Part shown: positions 1-4,886 of the stretch, piece after piece
Numbering within the stretch: the first letter of the stretch is position 1
How the letters are laid out: every line of letters begins with the position of its first letter
Origin: Lachnospiraceae bacterium
GTDB taxonomy: Bacteria > Bacillota > Clostridia > Lachnospirales > Lachnospiraceae
Assembly (NCBI GenBank): GCA_017477005.1
Contig: JAFUXY010000183.1
Location: 1 to 9,437, forward strand
Length of the DNA: 9,437 nucleotides
Direction: 5' to 3'
Translations under genes and position numbers: made by a program
Notes under the pieces: generated by a model
The model's input: the letters and a program-made list of their open reading frames with translations, nothing else
Told to the model about the DNA's origin: nothing
Database searches by the model: none

Positions 1-800
1 AGCTGCTGCTGCGCCGCTGCCTCGGCCTGTTGCCGTACCACGGCGGGATCGGTCGGATGGATGGTCGTATCCAACGAAATACCACTGAATTTCTCTCTCC
101 TTGTCTGCGCGGCACGACGGCGGGAAGTTTCGTGCATCCGTCGCTGCTCTTCTTCCCGCATCCGCCGGTGCTGTCGTTCTCTCTGCCGCAGCACCGCCTT
201 TCGCTGGCGAATATCCTTGTTGGAACGATAATGCAAAACCGGCTTGCTGTCCTCTGTCAAGACCACCAAACAGATCACAAGCCCCGCAAAGCATACGACA
301 TAGGTGCCGATCACACCGAACATATGGACAAGGATATCGCTGAACAATCCTCCGATCAGACCACCCCCGCTATGGGATTGGCGGCCTGCATAGAAAGCGC
401 CGATTGCGCCAAGCGTATCCTTCCCATGCAAAAAAACTTCTACCAGAATAGACAACAGCAAGTAGGTCAAAATACCGCAGATCAGCTTCGCTGTCGCAAA
501 GCCGCTTCCCCGGTTCGAAACGGCAAAGAACGTAGCCGCCAAAAAGGCAATCGGAAACAGATACCCAAAGATCCCAAAAATCCCGAATACCACCATCCGG
601 CAAGCAGAGCCAAAGACCCCGCCAAGCCCCAATATTGCAATGAACAACAAAACAGACACAGCAAAAACAGCCAAAAGCAGCGTGAAAGAAGACGATACCT
701 CCTCCTCTGCTCTGACCTGCCTGGCCACGTCCGTCGTCCTTGTATGCGGAGCCTGCGCCCGTTTCTTTGTCGCTGAATTTGTCGCCGTCCTTGCTGCCAT
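1..800 (-). CDS. ftsK: DNA translocase FtsK/SpoIIIE, N-terminal part (runs off the window)
   Basis: The 266 readable residues form the membrane domain and start of the linker of an FtsK/SpoIIIE translocase, the septal hexameric motor that pumps chromosome ends into daughter cells. After a basic, polar N-terminus, hydrophobic segments lie at about residues 39-60, 66-93, 105-123 and 147-182. The glycine-rich stretch GGGLIGGLFSD just before the last segment is typical of the family. From residue 184 the chain becomes strongly basic and Gln/Arg/Glu-rich, as FtsK linkers are. The motor and gamma domains would lie beyond base 1. The ATG at 800 follows an SD-like GGAAGG, and an in-frame TAG lies five codons upstream, so no earlier start is possible. 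The minus-strand frame at 873-370 is a shadow of this gene. Identification rests on topology and linker character, since no Walker motif is in the window. Confidence 0.85.
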   Translation of the reverse strand, partial: MAARTATNSATKKRAQAPHTRTTDVARQVRAEEEVSSSFTLLLAVFAVSVLLFIAILGLGGVFGSACRMVVFGIFGIFGYLFPIAFLAATFFAVSNRGSGFATAKLICGILTYLLLSILVEVFLHGKDTLGAIGAFYAGRQSHSGGGLIGGLFSDILVHMFGVIGTYVVCFAGLVICLVVLTEDSKPVLHYRSNKDIRQRKAVLRQRERQHRRMREEEQRRMHETSRRRAAQTRREKFSGISLDTTIHPTDPAVVRQQAEAAAQQQ

Positions 801-874
801 GCAATCCTTCCTCTACAAACACGTCCCCGAAAAAACGGATAAGAACCTTGTTTTCATTTCTGTCACGAAACACA

Positions 875-902
875 GCAACTGTTCAGTCACCTGAACAGTT
901 GC
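875..902. repeat. Perfect 12-bp inverted repeat with 4-nt loop
   Basis: Arms 875-886 (GCAACTGTTCAG) and 891-902 (CTGAACAGTTGC) are exact reverse complements around the loop TCAC. The palindrome is not followed by a U-tract in either direction, so it is not an intrinsic terminator. It lies inside the ftsK leader and could be an RNA hairpin or a dyad operator. Confidence 0.85.
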
Positions 903-944
903 ACCGCATCGGATGGCTTGCGCCATTGAAAAATCCGATGCGGT
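903..944. repeat. 11-bp inverted repeat with nested inner stem
   Basis: Arms 903-913 (ACCGCATCGGA) and 934-944 (TCCGATGCGGT) are perfect complements. Inside them TGGC (914-917) and GCCA (922-925) form a second short stem. The element directly abuts the 12-bp palindrome at 875-902, so the two hairpins are contiguous in the ftsK leader RNA. Confidence 0.8.
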
Positions 945-1024
945 CCACTTGTTTTCATCCCATGCACGCAGCCACGCAGCAAGTGCGTGTCTCGTGACTG
1001 AATTGTTACAAAACACAGCACTAT

Positions 1025-1053
1025 ATTCTACCATATTTAGTGGCTGATGTCAC
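1025..1053 (-). promoter_or_regulatory. Sigma-A-type promoter of ftsK
   Basis: On the minus strand the -35 hexamer GTGACA (1053-1048, five of six to consensus) is 17 bp from the -10 hexamer TAGAAT (1030-1025, five of six). TG at one base upstream of the -10 makes it an extended -10. It lies just downstream of the terminator at 1112-1075, so ftsK starts its own transcript. The -35 is inside the decamer TTTCGTGACA, which recurs at 870-861 in the leader. Confidence 0.7.
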
Positions 1054-1074
1054 GAAAAACCTCAATTTTCCACA

Positions 1075-1112
1075 AAAAAACCTCACGGACAATACCATCC
1101 GCAAGGTTTTTT
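1075..1112 (-). terminator. Intrinsic terminator after the 55-aa gene (probably bidirectional)
   Basis: AAAAAACCT (1075-1083) and AGGTTTTTT (1104-1112) are complementary, with an inner CGGA/TCCG stem (1086-1089 and 1098-1101). On the minus strand the hairpin ends in a run of T, giving a classical rho-independent terminator 28 bases past the stop at 1141. The A-run on the other side could make it work in both directions, although no plus-strand gene is seen here. Confidence 0.8.
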
Positions 1113-1140
1113 CAGAGCCCTCCAGTCGCCTGTATCTGCC

Positions 1141-1308
1141 CTATTTATCATAAGTATTTTCACTTTTGTACCCTTTTTTCAAATTTTCAATCGTCTCTTT
1201 CACAGAAATCCGACCGGCAATGCCTAACTGAAAGTCGTTGATCTGTTCTCCGCTCCACCCGATTCCACGCAATATTTCGATAATATTTGCGATTTCCGCA
1301 TCAGTCAA
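1141..1308 (-). CDS. Small hypothetical protein, 55 aa, TTG start
   Basis: I do not recognise this gene. The frame reaches back to a TTG at 1350, but that start has no SD and overlaps the preceding stop. The TTG at 1308 has AAGGAG seven bases upstream and gives MTDAEIANIIEILRG as the N-terminus, so I take 1308. The product is soluble and probably largely helical. A first half rich in Ile, Glu and Trp (IIEILRGIGWSGEQI) resembles a compact three-helix or UBA-like fold, and a second helix-forming part (VKETIENLKKGYK) ends in a charged tail. There is no signal peptide or Cys motif. It begins 31 bp after the propeller-like gene and is followed by a strong terminator, so it is the last gene of that transcript. 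It could be a small DNA- or protein-binding partner, but that is a guess. Confidence 0.6.
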   Translation of the reverse strand: MTDAEIANIIEILRGIGWSGEQINDFQLGIAGRISVKETIENLKKGYKSENTYDK

Positions 1309-1339
1309 ATAAGCTCTCCTTCCATTTCCTAAAATATTG

Positions 1340-2185
1340 TTATTTTTCAAACGAATACGTGTATTTCTTCAGCCCCGATTCGGTCATGGCGCGATAAGTA
1401 AAGCCCTTTCTATTGATAGAATCGAAGCCCAGATAAGCACAGTTTTCCGGGGCTTTGAGCTTTGTAATCGTCTTGTTTTTCTTGCCTTTGTAGGTACAAC
1501 TTCCAAGATAGAAGCTGCCCTTCTTGTCAAAAATATAATAGATTTTTTTGTCCACAAACCGGGCGTCCCAGCCCTTTTTGGCAACGGTGGCTTTGTTTGC
1601 GTTTTTGCCATTGAAGACAAGGATTTTTTGCGGACTGACATCCGAATGTGCCACCGACATCAAATAATATTCGTCAATATGCTTTGTCACAATATTCTTC
1701 TTGTTGTAATCCTTCTGTGAATATCCAATCGGGAAAATCGATTCGACCTTCTTAGCCTGACCCGTTCTCTTGTCCAGGAGAAGTCCGTCCTCAAAATACG
1801 CATAGCCATAGGAAATCAGAATATAGTTTTCCGTCACAAGCTCAATCCTCCCGTCCAACCCATATACAGTCTGGGTGGATAGTTTTTGAGGATTCGATCC
1901 GTCCAGATTCGCCTGATAGATATCGAGTGTGACGGTGGGCTGTACAGTACTCCCCTCAAAATCCCCCTCTGTTTTGTACACCGAATAATACATCGTATCT
2001 CCGTAGACATAGCTATCGTTTGAGAACGCAAACCCTTCTTCGGGAGCCGCCAAACTCACGCCTGGATGCGGCTTGTTCCAATTCAGGGCATACTCATTCT
2101 CTGCCGCTCTCACCGGAAAAGCCGACGTCGCTATCGTTGCCAAACACAAAATCGCCAACATTTTCTTCCTATTTTTTGCTTTCAT
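1340..2185 (-). CDS. Secreted beta-propeller-like protein (DUF5050-like), 281 aa
   Basis: The protein starts with a clear Sec signal peptide: basic KAKNRKK, a hydrophobic core to about residue 22, and a likely cut after VRA (residue 27) before AEN. The mature part is rich in Tyr, Asp, Gly and Lys and has repeating short beta elements with Asp-Gly-Ser turns. Examples are LDIYQANLDGSNPQKL, YILISYGYAYFEDGLLL, KKIYYIFDKKGSFYLG and YTYSF near the end. This pattern is typical of the DUF5050/YWTD-like propellers Firmicutes export, with no catalytic residues visible. The strong SD AGGAGGAG fixes the ATG at 2185. It starts 57 bp after the Uma2 gene, where I find no convincing promoter, so co-transcription is likely. 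A role in binding a surface or cell-wall ligand is inference. The fold is fairly sure, the exact family less so. Confidence 0.75.
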   Translation of the reverse strand: MKAKNRKKMLAILCLATIATSAFPVRAAENEYALNWNKPHPGVSLAAPEEGFAFSNDSYVYGDTMYYSVYKTEGDFEGSTVQPTVTLDIYQANLDGSNPQKLSTQTVYGLDGRIELVTENYILISYGYAYFEDGLLLDKRTGQAKKVESIFPIGYSQKDYNKKNIVTKHIDEYYLMSVAHSDVSPQKILVFNGKNANKATVAKKGWDARFVDKKIYYIFDKKGSFYLGSCTYKGKKNKTITKLKAPENCAYLGFDSINRKGFTYRAMTESGLKKYTYSFEK

Positions 2186-2242
2186 AATCTCCTCCTCTAT
2201 TACCGCAAGTAATCCTAATGCGCCGAATTCCAGTTCACATTA

Positions 2243-2824
2243 TCATACAATCTTCGAAAAATCAATTTCCATATCTTCATAGAGAAAAGATTTCACCTTG
2301 TCTCGAAGGCCGTAGATTGCGATACCATTCGCTATCCCGTCCCGGATATCGCTATAAACGATGATCCGGCTATAAACCGGATCTACAATCCAGTATTCCC
2401 GCACCCCTGCCCGGACATAGGCATCCGCCTTGTCAATATAGTCCCTGCTTGTATTGCTTTTTGAAGTGATTTCCACAACCAGATCCGGCGCTCCCAAACA
2501 ACAAGCCCCATTTTCTGTCTTCTTTGGATCGCAGATTACGGAAATATCCGGCTGTACCATAGTATCGTTTTCGGTGGGATTTAGATTGACATCAAATGGC
2601 GCCGGATAGACCTTGCAATTTTTACCGGACTCGGAAAGATAGCGATCGATTGCTACGAGCAAGCCTCGTAAAATATCCTGATGCTGTACCGACGGAGCCG
2701 CCATCGCATAAAGTCTGCCCCAAATCAGTTCATATCGCATCCCCTCCTCCAGCAAAGCATAATAATCATCCACAGACAGCTCGCCCTTTGAAATCAAATT
2801 ACTCATATTCGTACTGCCTTTCAA
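2243..2824 (-). CDS. Uma2 family (DUF820) PD-(D/E)XK nuclease-like protein
   Basis: The protein matches the Uma2/DUF820 family, a PD-(D/E)XK-fold group usually annotated as endonuclease but without a proven cellular role. Numbered from the internal ATG at 2806, it has YELIWGRLYAMAAPS (25-39), conserved His42, PDISVICD with Asp87, PDLVVEITSKS with Asp108 and Glu112, and the family block KADAYVRAGVREYWIVDP (126-143). Length is normal at 187-193 residues. Two starts are possible. TTG at 2824 lies seven bases behind GGGAGG and is preferred, while ATG at 2806 has only a weak AAGG. The SD touches the U-tract of the tRNA-Ser terminator, so no promoter fits between them and expression probably depends on read-through. 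No partner restriction or toxin gene is adjacent. Family membership is secure and function is not. Confidence 0.88.
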   Translation of the reverse strand: MKGSTNMSNLISKGELSVDDYYALLEEGMRYELIWGRLYAMAAPSVQHQDILRGLLVAIDRYLSESGKNCKVYPAPFDVNLNPTENDTMVQPDISVICDPKKTENGACCLGAPDLVVEITSKSNTSRDYIDKADAYVRAGVREYWIVDPVYSRIIVYSDIRDGIANGIAIYGLRDKVKSFLYEDMEIDFSKIV

Positions 2825-2837
2825 GATTTCACCTCCC

Positions 2838-2874
2838 AAAAACAAAGGGCTGTTGGACAACCAACAACCCCTTT
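2838..2874 (-). terminator. Intrinsic terminator of tRNA-Ser, ahead of the Uma2 gene
   Basis: On the minus strand AAAGGG and TTGTTGG pair with CCAACA and CCCTTT (arms 2874-2861 and 2856-2844, one small mismatch, loop TTGT), followed by GTTTTT (2843-2838). It starts seven bases after the tRNA 3' end. The Uma2 SD GGGAGG (2837-2832) begins directly after the U-tract, so the terminator also acts as the Uma2 leader. Confidence 0.82.
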
Positions 2875-2880
2875 CACAGA

Positions 2881-2966
2881 CGGAGAGAATGGGATTCGAA
2901 CCCATGCGCCCTCTCGGACAAACGGTTTTCAAGACCGCCGCGTTATGACCACTTCGCTATCTCTCC
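2881..2966 (-). tRNA. tRNA-Ser (anticodon UGA)
   Basis: The RNA folds as a class II tRNA. The acceptor strands GGAGAGA and TCTCTCC pair over seven bases with discriminator G, as usual for serine. The anticodon loop is CTTGAAA, giving UGA, which reads UCN codons. The long variable arm (GTCCGAGAGGGC region) is the mark of tRNA-Ser, and the T arm is ATGGG-TTCGAAT-CCCAT. The 3' CCA is not encoded and must be added. It has its own strong promoter and terminator. Confidence 0.95.
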
Positions 2967-2999
2967 AATAGACACCGCTACACGGCACCACTTCTAATT

Positions 3000-3028
3000 A
3001 TTTTACTCACCCCACCCTTGTTTGTCAA
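3000..3028 (-). promoter_or_regulatory. Strong sigma-A-type promoter of tRNA-Ser
   Basis: A perfect -35 TTGACA (3028-3023) is separated by exactly 17 bp from the -10 TAAAAT (3005-3000, five of six). Transcription should begin near 2993, giving a short 5' leader of about 26 nt before the mature tRNA at 2966. No gene lies between this promoter and the tRNA. It may also supply the Uma2 mRNA by read-through. Confidence 0.85.
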
Positions 3029-3086
3029 GCTATCCATTCAAAAAATTCAGGGCCGTTTTCACCAAAATGCATTGTTTTTGCAGTTT

Positions 3087-4151
3087 TCAAAAATTCCCTG
3101 CCTGGACCTGTTTCACATATTCCTTAAAAAACGGCAGCGAGAAATTGATTCTTCCATAGGATGTCCGGCATGAAAGCAGACCGCTTTTTTGCAAAACATC
3201 TTTATAGGTAGAAAAATTATTCGAATCCATGCCAATCGACTCCCGGATATCCTTTACGGAAGAATTTGGCTCGGAACTTGCAATGGCCGTGGCCACCTTT
3301 CTTTCGTTCTCCGAAAGCTCCTCCCAAGTTTTTTCATAAGCATTCTCTTCCAGGTTGATCCGATATTCCGATAGAATACTTTCATCCGGATATCGCTTTC
3401 CTGCGTCGAAGATCAGATAACCGAGAATCTGAAATCCATAAGAATACCCCGCTGTAAGCTGTGCTATCGACATCGCATCCTCTTGACTGCAATCAAACAC
3501 TTCGCCGTATTTCTGCGCTATTCGGCTGATATTCAGTGATTCAAGAACGATTTTCGGAACTCTTCGCAAAAAAGTTTGTGAACGGTTATTCTGCAGCGCC
3601 CGGATATTTTTGTACAATCCCGTCATGATCACGAATACCGGATAATCCTCTCTGAGACAATGCTGAAAATAATTCGTAAAATCTCGCATTGTCCGGGAAT
3701 TTGAAACTTCATCAATGGTAATCAAGAGCCGCTTCTTTTCTTTTTTCACTACCTCAAGCATTTTATCTAGATCAAGGCGAATATCCCGGTAGTTTTCACC
3801 CTTGTTTTCAACCGAAATGTTCAAGCCTTTCACCGAAAAACCGATTGACAACTTTGGTGTCTTTCCTTTTAGATGTTGTTCTAAGCCTGCTGCAAGAGGA
3901 ATCATCAAATCCTCTTCTGAATTCAGGTCAATATGCAGCCATTGATCGGTGCTTCGCAACTGGTGAGAAATAGCCGTCATCAGAACCGTTTTCCCTGTTC
4001 CTCTTGCACCGATCAACACAAAGATATGTGCCGACGGTTCTTCCGATGAGAATATATCGATGATCTTGGATTGTTCATGAATTCTGGATACATATAGTTT
4101 TGGCTTCGCGCCAAAATCAAGACGAAAAGGATTTTCTTGTATTGAAAACAA
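3087..4151 (-). CDS. AAA+ ATPase with C-terminal winged helix, 354 aa, TTG start
   Basis: The protein opens with NPFRLDFG and an IHEQ segment, as in a widespread family of bacterial ATP-binding proteins related to archaeal-type (AAA_16/STAND-like) ATPases. Walker A is GARGTGKT (48-55) and Walker B is LLITIDE with Asp147-Glu148. A sensor-like strand VFVIMTG (172-178) follows, and a winged-helix domain (about 278-330) includes NNFSTYKDVLQKSGLL. The length is normal and the ATPase motifs are intact, so it should hydrolyse ATP. The DNA-binding role of the winged helix is inferred. The TTG at 4151 is chosen because AGGAGG sits seven bases upstream (4164-4159) and no ATG fits better. Upstream is a repeat-rich AT-rich gap. 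A weak hairpin (3087-3064, TGCA arms) overlaps the stop and may end transcription. It is alone in its transcript. Cellular function is unknown. Confidence 0.85.
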   Translation of the reverse strand: MFSIQENPFRLDFGAKPKLYVSRIHEQSKIIDIFSSEEPSAHIFVLIGARGTGKTVLMTAISHQLRSTDQWLHIDLNSEEDLMIPLAAGLEQHLKGKTPKLSIGFSVKGLNISVENKGENYRDIRLDLDKMLEVVKKEKKRLLITIDEVSNSRTMRDFTNYFQHCLREDYPVFVIMTGLYKNIRALQNNRSQTFLRRVPKIVLESLNISRIAQKYGEVFDCSQEDAMSIAQLTAGYSYGFQILGYLIFDAGKRYPDESILSEYRINLEENAYEKTWEELSENERKVATAIASSEPNSSVKDIRESIGMDSNNFSTYKDVLQKSGLLSCRTSYGRINFSLPFFKEYVKQVQAGNF

Positions 4152-4181
4152 ATCAACACCTCCTTGTCTATACCAGTTTTA

Positions 4182-4265
4182 CAACTTATTACACTTTTAT
4201 TTTTCTATTACAACTTATTACAACTTATTACACTTTTATTTTTCTATTACATCTTATTACACTTT
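4182..4265. repeat. Iteron-like AT-rich direct repeats upstream of the AAA+ gene
   Basis: A 29-bp unit occurs twice without a mismatch, at 4182-4210 and 4221-4249. Between them is an extra copy of only its first ten bases, CAACTTATTA (4211-4220), and a diverged third start, CATCTTATTACACTTTTC, lies at 4250-4267. The decamer therefore starts at 4182, 4211, 4221 and 4250, with spacings of 29, 10 and 29, near whole helical turns, so the copies fall on one DNA face. The array ends about 18 bp upstream of the AAA+ SD. Read on the minus strand, TTGTAA and TAATAA in the repeats are 16 bp apart, so each 29-bp copy could also contain a weak promoter. Its role as operator or promoter array is inference. 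Confidence 0.8.
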
Positions 4266-4380
4266 TCTTCCAAAAAAAATTATCACACCACAAAAAGACT
4301 TCTCGATTTTCACTTTTTCCAAGAAGCCTGTCCCGAACATCTATCTTTTCCTGTTGCGTAAACTTACTCAACTAAACCTT

Positions 4381-4405
4381 CTTTCCAGCCATCGCTGACG
4401 GAAAG
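4381..4405 (-). terminator. Possible weak terminator after the SH3 gene
   Basis: Directly after the SH3-protein stop, CTTTC (4381-4385) pairs with GAAAG (4401-4405) and CAGC (4386-4389) with GCTG (4394-4397). The following minus-strand bases (AAGGTTTAGTT) are only a poor U-tract. It could be a terminator or an mRNA 3'-end stabiliser. Confidence 0.35.
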
Positions 4406-4867
4406 TCATTCTAATAAATAAGGATATTCGGATTGTGGGATCTGCTCAAATTGCAAATAGCGGGTCGCCATATACGCAATTTCTCCTTTGACTTCAACCA
4501 AAGACCACTCGTTCCCTTGCGCAATCAAATAACCAGTCGTGCCTTTGGGTGCAGTCCCGATAATTTCCCCGTTCGGTGACGAACGGATATTTTGGTCATC
4601 CCGCTTGGTCCCTACTGAAAAACGATAATACTCCTGCTTCCGTTCTTTGGCAGTCTCCGACGCCGCTTTGACTTTTTTCACCGGTGTTTCATCATCAACA
4701 TTGGCTACTGCTTCTTCCACCGGTACCTCATCATTATCGACATTGGCTACTGCTTCCTCTGCGGCCTCTTTCGAAGTATCTAATTTCGTACTATCCGAAC
4801 GCAGAAATCCTGCAATGGCACTGCTGGATAAAAACAGAAAAACCAGGGCGAACAACAAATGCTTCAT
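4406..4867 (-). CDS. Secreted bacterial SH3-domain protein with acidic repeat, 153 aa
   Basis: The start at 4867 is set by GAGGAGG just upstream; an earlier in-frame ATG at 4897 would add ten residues and overlap the previous gene. MKHLLFALVFLFLSSSAIA is a Sec signal peptide with a likely cut after residue 19. There is no lipobox Cys. Residues about 30-75 are an acidic, Ala/Val/Glu-rich spacer with two copies of EEAVANVD (37-44 and 51-58). Residues about 86-140 form a bacterial SH3 domain: NIRSSPNGEIIGTAPKGT, YLIAQGNEWSLVEVKGEIAYM and ATRYLQF. Such domains bind cell-wall peptides or other extracellular ligands. It starts 19 bp after the sensor-kinase-like gene, so the two form an operon. Sensing of the envelope by the pair is inference. 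It carries no catalytic domain. Confidence 0.85.
   Translation of the reverse strand: MKHLLFALVFLFLSSSAIAGFLRSDSTKLDTSKEAAEEAVANVDNDEVPVEEAVANVDDETPVKKVKAASETAKERKQEYYRFSVGTKRDDQNIRSSPNGEIIGTAPKGTTGYLIAQGNEWSLVEVKGEIAYMATRYLQFEQIPQSEYPYLLE
4678..4757. repeat. 42-bp tandem duplication inside the SH3-protein gene
   Basis: The 17-bp segment ACATTGGCTACTGCTTC occurs at 4698-4714 and 4740-4756, offset 42 bp, with similar flanks (CACCGGT in both). It encodes the duplicated EEAVANVD spacer. Because 42 is a multiple of three, gain or loss of a unit keeps the frame and only changes spacer length. Confidence 0.75.
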
Positions 4868-4886
4868 ATATCCTCCTCTCCTGTTT

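Larger units (their letters stand above)
801..1018 (-). promoter_or_regulatory. Long structured 5' leader of ftsK
   Basis: Between the predicted transcription start (about 1018) and the ftsK ATG lie about 218 nt with no supported gene. In transcript order they hold a hairpin of 989-984 with 978-973, an 11-bp stem of 944-934 with 913-903, and a perfect 12-bp stem of 902-891 with 886-875. A 5' segment (1007-994, core TTCAGTCAC) is also complementary to the loop and 3' arm of the last stem (890-877) with 12 of 14 matches. It overlaps a second segment (998-992) complementary to 868-862. These pairings compete, which suggests a regulatory leader. I see no T-box sequence or known riboswitch core. 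Confidence 0.5.

Noticed and set aside
30..776. 248-aa plus-strand frame
   Set aside because: Antisense to ftsK, with no SD and low-complexity Arg/Gln/Pro content.
370..873. 167-aa minus-strand frame with Cys/Trp-rich sequence
   Set aside because: It overlaps the ftsK frame, which has the right membrane segments, start signal and linker. The composition of this frame is typical of an out-of-frame reading.
875..902. LexA/SOS box or intrinsic terminator in the ftsK leader
   Set aside because: The half-site spacing fits neither the CTGT-N8-ACAG nor the Gram-positive GAAC-N4-GTTC pattern, and no U-tract follows the hairpin.
861..1018. T-box or known riboswitch class in the ftsK leader
   Set aside because: No T-box conserved sequence, no specifier loop followed by a terminator, and no known aptamer core recognised.
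1834..2031. Minus-strand frames at 2031-1834 and 1641-1384 inside the propeller gene
   Set aside because: Out-of-frame shadows with Ser/Arg-rich composition and no SD.
2881..2966. tRNA-Ser as an integration (att) site of a mobile element
   Set aside because: No second copy of the tRNA 3' end and no integrase is visible in the window.
3064..3087. Strong terminator after the AAA+ gene
   Set aside because: Only a short bulged TGCA/AAAA hairpin overlapping the stop is seen, too weak to list as a separate terminator.
4182..4267. CRISPR array from the two 29-bp repeats
   Set aside because: Only two full copies exist, the 10 bases between them are a partial copy rather than a spacer, the unit is very AT-rich without dyad symmetry, and no cas gene is near.
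4164..4361. Plus-strand frames over the AT-rich repeats
   Set aside because: They simply translate the repeats (Leu/Tyr/Phe runs), with no start signal or family match.
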